From a virus: 36,560 bases of DNA. The stretch is taken from positions 1-36,560 of IMG/VR virus record IMGVR_UViG_3300046048_001028, one strand, 5' to 3'. Below the pieces are notes generated by a model. That model saw only the letters and a list, made by a program, of their open reading frames with translations. It searched no databases and was not told the origin of the DNA. Positions 1-7,354 of this stretch are shown in pieces (the stretch's first letter is position 1; every line of letters starts with the position of its first letter). The position numbers were made by a program, and so were the translations under genes.

Positions 1-50
1 GTGTTTCCCACCAGGCCCAGGTGTTTGAGCAGCTTGTCAGTAGTCGGCAT
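1..50 (-). CDS. Partial gene (5' end only), unknown protein
   Basis: An ATG on the minus strand at 50-48 opens a frame that stays open to the left edge (16 codons visible, beginning MPTTDKLLKHLG). The rest lies outside the window, so no function can be given. It is divergent from the gene at 117; the 66 bases between them hold AT-rich boxes (TATTTAGG and GTTCTTTAAG on this strand) that could carry promoters for both. Confidence 0.45.
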   Translation of the reverse strand, partial: MPTTDKLLKHLGLVGN

Positions 51-106
51 AGTCCAAACCTAAATACTTCTCGCTTAAAGAACGCCTTCCCATGCCAGCT
101 TCCGGT

Positions 107-116
107 TCTTTAAGGC
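107..116 (+). promoter_or_regulatory. TTAAGGC start-site motif
   Basis: TCTTTAAGGC directly abuts the ATG at 117. It shares the TTAAGGC core with start sites at 994, 14092, 15457, 19283 and 33636. It is too close to the start codon to act as a normal Shine-Dalgarno sequence; its role is unknown. Confidence 0.35.
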
Positions 117-359
117 ATGAGTAAACGCAAAAGTGAACCCATCGTTGTCTTCCGCACAACCGAGGGCCATCTCAAGAAATTGAAGGACTGGCATCGCGAC
201 CATCCCCCGCTGGGGGTCCGAAGTCACCACCACCAGGCCCGCAAGATTTTGGAGGACGTTTTGGATGGGCGGGCGAACCTGGTTTACACCAACCCCGCCG
301 ATACCTGCAAGGATTGCGTGCGGCTTAGTGCCGTAGGCAATTCCCATCCAGCGGATTGA
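117..359 (+). CDS. Small basic protein of unknown function
   Basis: An 80-residue protein rich in Lys, Arg and His in its first half, followed by a helical stretch (ARKILEDVLDG) and a CKDC pair near the C terminus. I do not recognise the family. The basic N-terminal half could bind nucleic acid, but that is only inference. The start is the ATG directly after TTTAAGGC, a sequence repeated at other starts in this window. A competing minus-strand frame (75-347) has less protein-like composition. The 3' end overlaps the convergent gene 325-642 by 35 bases. Confidence 0.55.
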   Translation: MSKRKSEPIVVFRTTEGHLKKLKDWHRDHPPLGVRSHHHQARKILEDVLDGRANLVYTNPADTCKDCVRLSAVGNSHPAD

Positions 360-642
360 GCGTGAAACGGACCTCGGCCAAAAATGTTGACTTGCTTTCG
401 TGGTCGGAAACCCGCACGGGAATCAGGCAGTGGAGCCGGTCCTGGTCCCAGGATTCCACTATGACCAGGGACGGATCAGGCTTTTCCTCCTGGGCTGCCG
501 CAAATTCCTGGATGGCCGGAGCCAGACGGGAACGGCATTGGCTGGTGAGCCAGGCCCGGAGGCCCTTGAGCTTGGGCGCTTCATCCTCGACAAACGTTCC
601 GGCGGCCCGGCTGGCGCGCTCACTGGGCTTCCGCGTAATCAT
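325..642 (-). CDS. Hypothetical protein, 105 aa
   Basis: A 105-residue protein with a charged helical N-terminal half (including APAIQEFAAAQEEKPD) and a beta-like C-terminal half ending in a FLAEVRFTLNPLDG strand pattern. I do not recognise it. I chose the ATG at 642 because a GGCGAGGA sequence lies just before it and because it overlaps the upstream gene by only 23 bases. The longer frame starting at 828 would run over most of that neighbour in another frame and has Ser/Arg-rich, non-protein-like composition. It is the last gene of a three-gene minus-strand run (1146 down to 325). Confidence 0.6.
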   Translation of the reverse strand: MITRKPSERASRAAGTFVEDEAPKLKGLRAWLTSQCRSRLAPAIQEFAAAQEEKPDPSLVIVESWDQDRLHCLIPVRVSDHESKSTFLAEVRFTLNPLDGNCLRH

Positions 643-994
643 ATTCCTCGCCGGCGAAGTCGTCCGGTTTGACGCGGATTTCAAAGCCCGTGCGCGCCGA
701 TCCGTTTTTGACGTACCGGAACGCTTGGGGCGGGCGCGGAGCGGCCAGGAGCCGCATGACATCGGGAAAGACTTCCTGGGGCAGCCGGTAGAAATCCAGT
801 TGAACCTTGACCGTCCCCGGCTCGGCATCGCAGTGGAGGTAGCCCACGTCGGCCAAGGAATTCAGCAGGCCCGGCGCGCTGAACAAACGCAGGAGCAGCC
901 GATTGATATAGACACTGATTTTGGGGTCCAATTCAGTGTCCACTTGCTCGCCGGTCTCGATCAGGAGCCGCGCAACTTTGTCAGTGACGGTCAC
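620..994 (-). CDS. Hypothetical protein, 124 aa
   Basis: A 124-residue soluble protein with an amphipathic N-terminal helix (TDKVARLLIETGEQVD), a hydrophobic helical middle (YINRLLLRLFSAPGLLNSL) and a mixed alpha/beta C-terminal half. No family was recognised. The start is GTG at 994; its first bases form GTGA with the TGA stop of the preceding gene, which suggests translational coupling. The TAGTTAAGGC motif lies directly before the start, inside the end of the upstream gene. Confidence 0.65.
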   Translation of the reverse strand: MTVTDKVARLLIETGEQVDTELDPKISVYINRLLLRLFSAPGLLNSLADVGYLHCDAEPGTVKVQLDFYRLPQEVFPDVMRLLAAPRPPQAFRYVKNGSARTGFEIRVKPDDFAGEEYDYAEAQ

Positions 995-1146
995 GCCTTA
1001 ACTACTATGAGGGGCCAAAGAACCAGGCAAAGCGCCTGGCGCAGCCAGCGGCGGTTGACCCGTGAGCGCACGGGCATCCAATCGGGCACATCCGCAGTCA
1101 CCCGCAGAAGCAACCGGTCTCCTTCGTAAAGCTCGTATAGCCGCAT
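991..1146 (-). CDS. Small protein with hydrophobic C terminus, 51 aa
   Basis: A 51-residue protein beginning MRLYELYEGD. The N-terminal part looks beta-rich, and the last 17 residues (LRQALCLVLWPLIVV region) are hydrophobic enough for a short membrane segment. Upstream ATG 1224 is possible but adds 26 residues of poor composition; the 1146 start fits better. The stop overlaps the next gene as GTGA. Function unknown; a small membrane protein is only inference. Confidence 0.5.
   Translation of the reverse strand: MRLYELYEGDRLLLRVTADVPDWMPVRSRVNRRWLRQALCLVLWPLIVVKA
995..1004 (-). promoter_or_regulatory. TAGTTAAGGC start-site motif
   Basis: On the minus strand TAGTTAAGGC abuts the GTG start at 994. 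The same ten bases occur directly before the GTG at 33636 and the ATG at 14092. Here it also encodes the last residues of the upstream gene (VVKA, stop), so the match could be partly coding chance. Confidence 0.35.
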
Positions 1147-1238
1147 AACGTCAATAACTGAACACCCTTTTAGAACCCGATGCGCCCGCAAACCCGAAGT
1201 CAACCAAAAACAATTCAACTGCAAATCGCTTTGAAACC

Positions 1239-2267
1239 ATGAAACTGCTCTGTTTTGCCGATCTCCAGATCACCGATGGCCATGAAAAATGCCACGAGCA
1301 CCCCAGCCGCTCGCTCCAGCTTTGGCGGGTGGAGAAATTCTTCAAGGACCTCCATGCCGTGTACATCGAGCACGAATGCGATGGGTTGGTGGACCTGGGC
1401 GACACCACCGATGATCGGAGCAACATCCCGGTTCCGGCCCTGGACGTTCTGATGCAGGGCTTGAGCCTTTTTGCCGCCGACGGCCAGAACTACAAGATCA
1501 TCGGCAACCACGAGCAATACCTGCGGGACGGCACGATCAACACGAGCCGGCTGTACTCCAGCCAGTTCAGCGTCATCCAGGATCGGGCGGTGTACGACAT
1601 GGGCAGCTTCATCCTGGCGCTGGCCTCCTTCACCACGGACAATGCCGGGCTTTCGGACTGGCTCTCCAAGCTCAAATATCGCAAGCCAGTCCTCTTTTTC
1701 GGTCACCTGGCGGTAAGCGGTTCGGTCTGGCCCAACGGTCAGCCGGTCAGTGGCATCAGCGCCGAACTGCTCAAGCCTTTTGCTGCCGGGCTGCTGGGCC
1801 ACATCCACAAGCCGCAGGGAATCATCGGTAATGTTCACTACCTGGGCAGCCCTTTCCAACAGGACTTCGGCGAGGCCGGCGATCAAAAGCGGGTTGCTGT
1901 GCTGGACACCGATTCCATGAAGTTCACCTGGGTTCCGATGGAAGGCTTTCCGCAATACTTCACCCTGACCTGGCCCGATTTTCAAAAGGCCACGCTCCAG
2001 GGCGAGGACCGCTTTAAGGTCGTGCTGCGCTCGCCCGAAGAAGCCAACGAATTCTACAACAGCCCCAAATCCGTCCGCGTGAGCGAGCCGATCTACGAGT
2101 ACCAGGAGGAGCAGCAGGTGGTCCTGGAAACCGAGGCCCAGGACTGGTCCTTTGAAGGCCGGCTCCGCAACTACGTTCAGCGGATGCCGCCCGATAAGGT
2201 AGGAATCGCCCTGGACGCCGACGAAATGGTTGCCTGGGGCGCAACCCTGGCAGGAGTGAAAAAATGA
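1239..2267 (+). CDS. SbcD/Mre11-family nuclease subunit (T4 gp47-like)
   Basis: A calcineurin-type metallophosphoesterase of 342 residues. Visible motifs in order: DLQ at 8-10 (usually DxH), GD at 54-55, GNHE at 89-92, GH at 155-156 and GHIHKP from 187, followed by YLGSPFQQDFGE near 201-212, which is typical of SbcD. In T4 the equivalent gp47 pairs with the SMC-like ATPase gp46 to resect DNA ends for recombination-dependent replication; no gp46-like gene lies in this window. The glutamine in motif I replaces a usual metal-binding histidine, so activity may be altered. The gene stands alone on the plus strand between minus-strand genes, and a terminator for the opposing gene sits directly after it. 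Confidence 0.88.
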   Translation: MKLLCFADLQITDGHEKCHEHPSRSLQLWRVEKFFKDLHAVYIEHECDGLVDLGDTTDDRSNIPVPALDVLMQGLSLFAADGQNYKIIGNHEQYLRDGTINTSRLYSSQFSVIQDRAVYDMGSFILALASFTTDNAGLSDWLSKLKYRKPVLFFGHLAVSGSVWPNGQPVSGISAELLKPFAAGLLGHIHKPQGIIGNVHYLGSPFQQDFGEAGDQKRVAVLDTDSMKFTWVPMEGFPQYFTLTWPDFQKATLQGEDRFKVVLRSPEEANEFYNSPKSVRVSEPIYEYQEEQQVVLETEAQDWSFEGRLRNYVQRMPPDKVGIALDADEMVAWGATLAGVKK

Positions 2268-2291
2268 AAAAGGGCCGCCCTGCGGCGGCCC
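2265..2291 (-). terminator. Rho-independent terminator
   Basis: On the minus strand GGGCCGCC and GGCGGCCC (2284-2291 and 2272-2279) form a perfect 8-bp GC stem with a 4-base loop, followed by CTTTTTC. This is a textbook intrinsic terminator for the minus-strand gene 2316-2792. The plus strand lacks a T tract after the stem, so it probably works in one direction. Confidence 0.8.
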
Positions 2292-2315
2292 CGTGAAACG
2301 ACCATGTGTCTCGGT

Positions 2316-2792
2316 TTAGTAAACCCAAGGACCCTCGCCCGGAGTGATGATACCCGTGGTCGGGTCCACCGTGCCCCAGTTCTTGGTCAGCGTCGGCCTG
2401 TTGAACGCCGGGTCGTAGCCCCAACCCTTGCGTCCGCCAGGGTAGATGCTGATGTCCGCGCCGCGCAGGTCACCCTTGTTGCGAAGGACCGGCGTGATGT
2501 TGACCTTGGTGCTCCCGCCCACACCAGAACCGAAGAAGCCGATCCGCTTGTTGAGGATCGCGAAACTCACGGTCTTGGTGCCGCCGGGAACCACAGTCAC
2601 AGCATCACCGATTTGGGCGAAACCACTGGGAGCCGTCACGCCGTCGTACTGCATGACCTTGATGTAGGCGGCGAAGTTCCCGGTGTTCTCGTAGATGAGG
2701 TCAAAATTGCCCAGGCGGTCACCCGCTGCTTGGGCATATCCGGCCAGGAGCGTTGCGTCCACGCCGAATCCGATGCTCGATTGCTGGTTCAT
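2316..2792 (-). CDS. Beta-sandwich-like putative virion or decoration protein
   Basis: A 158-residue protein with alternating hydrophobic residues, abundant Gly, Thr and Asn and no long helix. A central pattern (DLIYENTGNFAAYIKV, then VVPGGTKTVSF) resembles Ig-like or jelly-roll strands. Similar 'xENTGxxxxxV ... PGG' patterns occur in 17077-17523 and more weakly in 9169-9522, so the three may be related surface proteins. Exact family not recognised. It is a single-gene unit: its promoter must lie in the 53 bases shared with the divergent gene at 2846, where AAAGTATAGAAC is visible on this strand, and it ends at a strong terminator. A strong isolated unit suits an abundant virion protein. Confidence 0.65.
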   Translation of the reverse strand: MNQQSSIGFGVDATLLAGYAQAAGDRLGNFDLIYENTGNFAAYIKVMQYDGVTAPSGFAQIGDAVTVVPGGTKTVSFAILNKRIGFFGSGVGGSTKVNITPVLRNKGDLRGADISIYPGGRKGWGYDPAFNRPTLTKNWGTVDPTTGIITPGEGPWVY

Positions 2793-2845
2793 ATCGTTGT
2801 TCTATACTTTTGTTGCGGTTGCACTGTCGGCCTAAGTAGCGATTT

Positions 2846-3445
2846 ATGTCTGAACAGCTTCCCATACAATTGAAGGAACAACTGTCCTTGGTGCCAAACG
2901 AGCCGACCGACCTGGAACGCTGGGAAAGGCTGAGTGAGACACGCGAGGACGAGATTATTGCCGGTTTGCACCGGTTTCGCAGCGTTTTGGATCAGCGTTG
3001 GGCCTGTGGATTCGAGGAAGCCGAATGGCTTGGCTTTGTCCTGAACTGGAAGCGTCTGCCTTCCAGCAGCGTGGCCGCCGTGGTCTTCGATGAAACGGCA
3101 GGCAGGGTCAAATCCTTTCGGGCCAGCGATTTTGTCGAAAGCTCGGAAGTTCTCGTGATGACCCTGACTTTCGGTACCACCGTCATGGTCAACCTGGCCC
3201 TGCCCGACCGCAAACCGCCGGGCAGCTTCCGGCGGCTCTCAGAATATGTGTTTCAGCAGTGTTTGTGGGGCGTAGCCTGGCTGTTCAGCCAACCGGCCAT
3301 GCTGGAGGCCCTGCGATCAAAACTGCGGCGGCGATACCCGGCGCTGGAAGGGCCGGAGGGAACCGCCGTCGTGCGGGAGGTCCTGGCGCTGCCCGCGCCG
3401 GTCACAGCAGAGACGCCTGGTGATCGTCCAGCACTGCCGCCATGA
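2846..3445 (+). CDS. Hypothetical protein, 199 aa
   Basis: A 199-residue protein with a charged helical N terminus (residues 1-45), a central hydrophobic beta-rich part (VAAVVFD ... VLVMTLTFGTTVMVNLAL), an aromatic helix (FQQCLWGVAWLF) and a Pro/Ala-rich C terminus. No signal peptide and no family recognised. The last 44 bases overlap the convergent co-chaperonin gene. The start ATG follows CCTAAGTAGCGATTT with no clear Shine-Dalgarno sequence. Confidence 0.6.
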   Translation: MSEQLPIQLKEQLSLVPNEPTDLERWERLSETREDEIIAGLHRFRSVLDQRWACGFEEAEWLGFVLNWKRLPSSSVAAVVFDETAGRVKSFRASDFVESSEVLVMTLTFGTTVMVNLALPDRKPPGSFRRLSEYVFQQCLWGVAWLFSQPAMLEALRSKLRRRYPALEGPEGTAVVREVLALPAPVTAETPGDRPALPP

Positions 3446-4019
3446 TGAAGTCCTGTTCCACGTAAACAAAATCTTTTGGCTGCCCGTCCTGGTAAAGCTG
3501 AAACGGCTGGGCACGGGTGAAAACCGGCATGACTTCCATGCCCACTTCGATTTCGGCGCGGACGTTCTCGCCCTTGGAGACCACATGAAACTGCCACATA
3601 TCCGGCTCGCGCACGTCTTCGGGCACGATGATGCTCGTCGCCTGCTTGAGGGCCGGACGGAGAATCAGCCACTTGCCGCAGGCATGGAAGGTTTCCTCGG
3701 TGATGTTGTCCGGGTCCTGGACGCGGGCCAGGCAATCGTCCTGGTGGAGCGCGATCAGCAGCTTGTCATCGAACTCGAAAGAGTGCATCGCCGCCCAGGA
3801 TTCGTTGACCTGGAAGTAAACATAGTCATTGACCCGAACGTGCATGGGCACGGCTGGCTTGCTGGTCCAGCGGCCATCGCCGACCCGGACCACGCGCCCA
3901 ATGGCGTGAAGTTCGTTTTTCTGGGCGGCCACGGGAATAATGATGTTTCCCGCACTGCGCGTGCTTTTGGCCACGCGCTCGACAATCACCCGATCACCAA
4001 AAACTTTGAGTTTGTTCAT
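3402..4019 (-). CDS. Two-domain GroES-like co-chaperonin (T4 gp31-like role)
   Basis: A 205-residue protein holding two GroES-type beta-barrels. Domain 1 (about 4-100) begins KVFGDRVIVERV, has a mobile-loop-like STRSAGNIIIP, then GRVVRVGDGR and VRVNDYVYF, as in GroES. Domain 2 (about 116-198) repeats the plan in weaker form: KWLILRPALKQATSIIVPED, then VGMEVMPVFTRAQPF and VEQDFIMAAVLDD. Ordinary GroES is about 97 residues and T4 gp31 about 111, so this is a double-length form. Such proteins cap host GroEL; T4 gp31 does so to fold the capsid protein, and I infer the same kind of role. It overlaps the primase gene by ATGA, so the two are probably translated together. Confidence 0.8.
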   Translation of the reverse strand: MNKLKVFGDRVIVERVAKSTRSAGNIIIPVAAQKNELHAIGRVVRVGDGRWTSKPAVPMHVRVNDYVYFQVNESWAAMHSFEFDDKLLIALHQDDCLARVQDPDNITEETFHACGKWLILRPALKQATSIIVPEDVREPDMWQFHVVSKGENVRAEIEVGMEVMPVFTRAQPFQLYQDGQPKDFVYVEQDFIMAAVLDDHQASLL

Positions 4020-5104
4020 GGCTTAAAGAACGAGGTCCGACTGGGCCGGTGCTCAACATGGGTGCCCAACGCTTTCACTGAGGCTTCCTCCAGGCGGTGC
4101 GTCAGCGCCGTGCTGATTCGGTGTGGCTCCCGCTCCTCGAAAGCTTTCCACGCGGCGTCAACATCATCGTTCGGGTCCAGGGTGGGCGCTCCCAGAGCCG
4201 GCGGCATGGCGGCCACGCTCATCTGCACCGCCCGGCCCCGGCGGAACCGGCGGACCTGCGACCAGGCGGCGGTCGTGGCGTCCGCGTCGAACAGCAGGCA
4301 TATTTCCTGGATGAACGGAAGCTGGATCAACTTGTACGCCTGCTCCTTGCTGACGGCGTGTTTGAAGACGGCCACAACCCCTACTTCGCGCTTGAGGCCC
4401 TGCTCCCGTATCTTGCGCCGCAAGGAAAGCACGTTCAAGATGGACTCGACGATGAGCACGATGGGGGTGCCAAAATGCTGAACTTCGTCCATGTTGTGCA
4501 GCCAGTACCGCGCGCCGAACTCCACTTCGCGCCGGGACGGAAACTGCTTGGTTGGCAGGTCCGGTTCGTCATACCAGCTTCGGCCCTGGAAGTACACCGC
4601 TGTTGTCCCCTCAAAAACGGGGAAGATGCAGAACGGCTGCCAGTAAGGATCGCGCCGGGTGAAGCCCGCCCCCACCTGGATGAAGTCCTCCAGGCGCAGC
4701 CGTTTGCGCTCCGCCAGGGCTGCCATGCGCCGCGCGTAAAGGCTTTTGGGATCATCGGCCAGGGAAATGAAGCCCTCCGGCAGACGCGCCGGCTTGATCG
4801 GCGGCAGAACCAGCGTGCGGGAGGCTTCCTTGGCCTCCAGGAGCTTGTCCACCGGCAGGGCGTGGGCCGCGCCCGCGTCGGTCGAAAACTCGTACCCCAG
4901 CCGTTTGGCCCAGCGCAGAAAATCCCCGCCTTTTTCGCAGCGCCAACAGTTGGTCATGCCGTTGCGCAGATTGACGGAGCGGTTGCCGCTGCGGTCGCCG
5001 CACCCCGGCTCCGGGCAGACAAACACCAATTCCTCCGGCGTACTGCGGTCTTTGATGACCGTGAACGTCGCCTCGATTTCGCGCTGGAGCACCTGTCCGA
5101 TCAT
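4016..5104 (-). CDS. DNA primase (zinc finger plus TOPRIM)
   Basis: A 362-residue DnaG-type primase. The N-terminal zinc-binding finger has C30, C35, C53 and C56 (CPEPGC ... NCWRC). The TOPRIM core shows the acidic motif IVESILN with E220, then LLFDADAT with D273 and D275, and DPNDD at 310-314. It would synthesise RNA primers at the replication fork with the DnaB-like helicase at 34872-36281. It is divergent from 5129 with only 24 bases between the start codons. The stop overlaps the co-chaperonin start as ATGA. Confidence 0.88.
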   Translation of the reverse strand: MIGQVLQREIEATFTVIKDRSTPEELVFVCPEPGCGDRSGNRSVNLRNGMTNCWRCEKGGDFLRWAKRLGYEFSTDAGAAHALPVDKLLEAKEASRTLVLPPIKPARLPEGFISLADDPKSLYARRMAALAERKRLRLEDFIQVGAGFTRRDPYWQPFCIFPVFEGTTAVYFQGRSWYDEPDLPTKQFPSRREVEFGARYWLHNMDEVQHFGTPIVLIVESILNVLSLRRKIREQGLKREVGVVAVFKHAVSKEQAYKLIQLPFIQEICLLFDADATTAAWSQVRRFRRGRAVQMSVAAMPPALGAPTLDPNDDVDAAWKAFEEREPHRISTALTHRLEEASVKALGTHVEHRPSRTSFFKP

Positions 5105-5128
5105 GGCTCAGTACTTAGATAGAACGAA
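5105..5128. promoter_or_regulatory. 24-bp divergent start region
   Basis: Only 24 bases separate the start codons of the primase (-) and the tail gene (+). The plus strand reads AGTACTTAGATAGAAC; the minus strand reads GTTCTATCTAAGTACT. This is too short for two independent -35/-10 promoters, so promoters must overlap, lie inside coding sequence, or use a single short box. Confidence 0.3.
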
Positions 5129-6085
5129 ATGGCACGCATCATCGAACAAACGAACGTGTGGGGCCGCAGCCAGGGCCAGGAGGCCCAGCGGCTCGACCTG
5201 TGGGTACTGGACATGACCAACGCGGTCAAGCAGATCGCCGAGCAGTTAAGCGTCCAGCTTCCCGACATTCCTGGCTATTTTGCCAGTTCCATCACCCTGC
5301 CGGAACTGCGCATTCAGCCCGAAGTGGTCCGGCGCGATTCCCGGCCTTACAACATGCCAAGCTGGGACCTGCCCGTGGATGTTGTCCGGGTCAACTTCAT
5401 CATGGACGCCAATCCCGACCGGGACCAGCCGGCCATTTACCAGGTCCTGGACTCCTGGCGGACGCTCGTGCGGGCCGGGCGCGGAGCCATGAGCACCGAG
5501 ATGTCCTTCCACCTGAACTCGAACTATCGCATTGACTACAATTTTGACCTGCTGGTTTATCTGCTGCGCGGCGGGAGCAGCATCGCATCGAGCCGCATCA
5601 CATCCAGCCTGACCCAGCAACTGGCGTTTAGCGCCGCGCGGACCTTTGGGGCCTTTGCCAACCAATGGAACAACCCGATCACGCGCGCCCTCCGCGACCG
5701 CGTGCAAAATTTCGCCGAACAGCAGGATTTTCAGCAGGCCGGCGAAAGTGACGAGGATTACCAGGACCGGATCAACGAGCAGGTCCAGATGCGTCAGCAG
5801 ATCATCAACGCGAACATCGCCGCCCAGGACACCCAGGCTGCGCTCACTTACGCGCGGGCCAGGAGTTGGGACCCCGCCTTCAAGGTGTACAACAACAACC
5901 TGGAAATCAGCGCGGTCTTGCTGCTCAAGCGCGCCTGGCTCAGCAGCTACAAAGTTGGCCTCCTGGACTACGGCAATAATGGGACGCTGATGATAGAAGG
6001 CGCGTTCTATGTAGAAGACATCGTGCGGCAAGTGGCTTCCGGGAACCAACCCAATTCGTTTCCGGGCGTCGCGCCGCCCAACTGA
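5129..6085 (+). CDS. Tail-tube-like or tube-initiator baseplate protein (gp19/gp54-like)
   Basis: A 318-residue protein. The N-terminal half (about 45-150) has the alternating strands of tail-tube folds (DVVRVNFIMDAN, IDYNFDLLVYLLRGG). The middle (about 170-245) is a Gln-rich helical insertion, and the C-terminal part returns to tube-like strands with LLKRAWLSSYKVGLLDYGNNG and MIEGAFYVEDI, a pattern typical near the end of tube and gp54-like proteins. In T4, gp54 starts tube polymerisation on the baseplate. Because a second, simpler tube protein lies at 10196-10834 next to the sheath, I favour initiator over main tube. It leads a plus-strand run with spike and tail-assembly genes, which supports a baseplate role. 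Confidence 0.6.
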   Translation: MARIIEQTNVWGRSQGQEAQRLDLWVLDMTNAVKQIAEQLSVQLPDIPGYFASSITLPELRIQPEVVRRDSRPYNMPSWDLPVDVVRVNFIMDANPDRDQPAIYQVLDSWRTLVRAGRGAMSTEMSFHLNSNYRIDYNFDLLVYLLRGGSSIASSRITSSLTQQLAFSAARTFGAFANQWNNPITRALRDRVQNFAEQQDFQQAGESDEDYQDRINEQVQMRQQIINANIAAQDTQAALTYARARSWDPAFKVYNNNLEISAVLLLKRAWLSSYKVGLLDYGNNGTLMIEGAFYVEDIVRQVASGNQPNSFPGVAPPN

Positions 6086-6093
6086 ACTGACTT

Positions 6094-6282
6094 ATGAAGC
6101 CCGAATTGTACAAATACGTGGACACGGCCAGGAAGCATGAGGACACGGGTCCGCAGCCGCCGGTCGAGGTCAACCGCACCGATCAAGCCCAAACCGGCGT
6201 GGAGTGGTGCCGCCGGCAGGCCAACCGGCCTCCTGAACCGCCCGTCGAACAAGGACCCAAGGCGTATCCGGTGCCCAACTAG
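6094..6282 (+). CDS. Small proline-rich protein, 62 aa
   Basis: A 62-residue hydrophilic protein with many Pro, Gln and Glu residues and one Trp-Cys pair (VEWCRRQ). It is probably unstructured for much of its length. It sits between two baseplate genes, 8 bases after one and 3 bases before the next, which suggests it is translated with them and could be a small virion or assembly factor. No family recognised. Confidence 0.5.
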   Translation: MKPELYKYVDTARKHEDTGPQPPVEVNRTDQAQTGVEWCRRQANRPPEPPVEQGPKAYPVPN

Positions 6283-6285
6283 CCC

Positions 6286-7305
6286 ATGAAGCTCATGGGC
6301 ACGTACGCCGGGATCGTGGAGGCCAACAACGACCCGGAGAAACTGGGGCGCGTCAAGGCCCGCGTGCCGCACGTTTACGGCTCCACGCTGGTCGCTGGCA
6401 GCATCGGCACCGATGACCTGCCCTGGGCCTTTCCTGCCGGCCTGCCGGCGGGCCAGAGCAGCCTCAGCGGCGGTTTTTCCATGCTCCCGGAGGTCGGGGA
6501 CCGGGTGTGGGTCCGGTTTCTGGACGGCGAACCGGAAAAGCCCGTGTACGAATGGGGAATGCAAACCCAGAAGGGCGCGGAGGACATGGAGGTTCACTCC
6601 TATAACGAGCAAGGCGGGAAAGTCGTGGGCGTCAAATCCACCCGCTGGACCCGCTATGGGCACGTCGCCGAAATCAACCCCGATTCGGTTACGCTGACCA
6701 GCCAGAGCGGCTACTTTTTGCAGATCGTCCACAGCACCGAGCAGCAGGGCCAGATCATCATGGCGACGCCCCTGGGCAACTACCTCTACGTGGACGATGA
6801 GGCCGACGGGATCATGGGATTCGCCAACGAGGACGCGGCCTGGAATTGCGGATCAGCGTTCAGCATCCTCTGCAAATCGTTCGATTGCACGACGCTCCAG
6901 GGAGACGCCGCCTTCGTCAACGGGCGGAAGTTCACGGTCGAGGCCACGGACAACATCGAACTCAGCACTCTGGCCAGCCTGGACGTGAGCGCCGAGGTCA
7001 ACGCCAGCTTGAGTGCCAACGTCAACATGGACCTGAGCGCGGAGGTCAATATGGACATCAGCGCCGGTGCTGCCGCCTCGTTCACCTTTGCCACGCTCCA
7101 CCTGGGCAGCCTGGCCGCCACGCAGCCCTTCGTGCTGGGCACCTTCATGGTCCAGTTTTGCACGACGTTGTTGACCTGGCTCGCCAGCCACACGCATTCC
7201 AACGGCAACGAGGGCGCGCCCACGGGACCGCCCATTGTCCCGCCCACGGGTGCTGTGACCCCAACGCCGGCCCAGCTTATTTCCACGACCATCTTCGGCC
7301 AATAG
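6286..7305 (+). CDS. Baseplate spike protein (gp5/gpV-like)
   Basis: A 339-residue central spike. The N-terminal OB-fold (about 5-100) has the family pattern GRVKARVPHVYG ... LPEVGDRVWVRFLDGEPEKPVYEW, as in gp5, gpV and VgrG proteins. Residues about 205-270 form strand repeats of alternating polar and hydrophobic residues (VNASLSANVNMDLSAEVN), consistent with a trimeric beta-helix needle. Near the tip is SHTHSNG with H302 and H304, followed by TGPP, resembling the iron-binding HxH tip of P2-type spikes. No lysozyme domain is present, unlike T4 gp5. It would pierce the outer membrane under the hub (15764-17080). Confidence 0.8.
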   Translation: MKLMGTYAGIVEANNDPEKLGRVKARVPHVYGSTLVAGSIGTDDLPWAFPAGLPAGQSSLSGGFSMLPEVGDRVWVRFLDGEPEKPVYEWGMQTQKGAEDMEVHSYNEQGGKVVGVKSTRWTRYGHVAEINPDSVTLTSQSGYFLQIVHSTEQQGQIIMATPLGNYLYVDDEADGIMGFANEDAAWNCGSAFSILCKSFDCTTLQGDAAFVNGRKFTVEATDNIELSTLASLDVSAEVNASLSANVNMDLSAEVNMDISAGAAASFTFATLHLGSLAATQPFVLGTFMVQFCTTLLTWLASHTHSNGNEGAPTGPPIVPPTGAVTPTPAQLISTTIFGQ

Positions 7306-7354
7306 CGGAGTCAACGGCTTTGTTCATGCGGCATCGGGTTCTTTCCTGTGTGCT

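Noticed and set aside
75-347. 90-residue minus-strand frame over the gene at 117
   Set aside because: Less protein-like composition and it would cover nearly the whole plus-strand gene, which has a start motif.
3420-4481. 353-residue plus-strand frame opposite co-chaperonin and primase
   Set aside because: Antisense to two recognisable genes and without any domain pattern.
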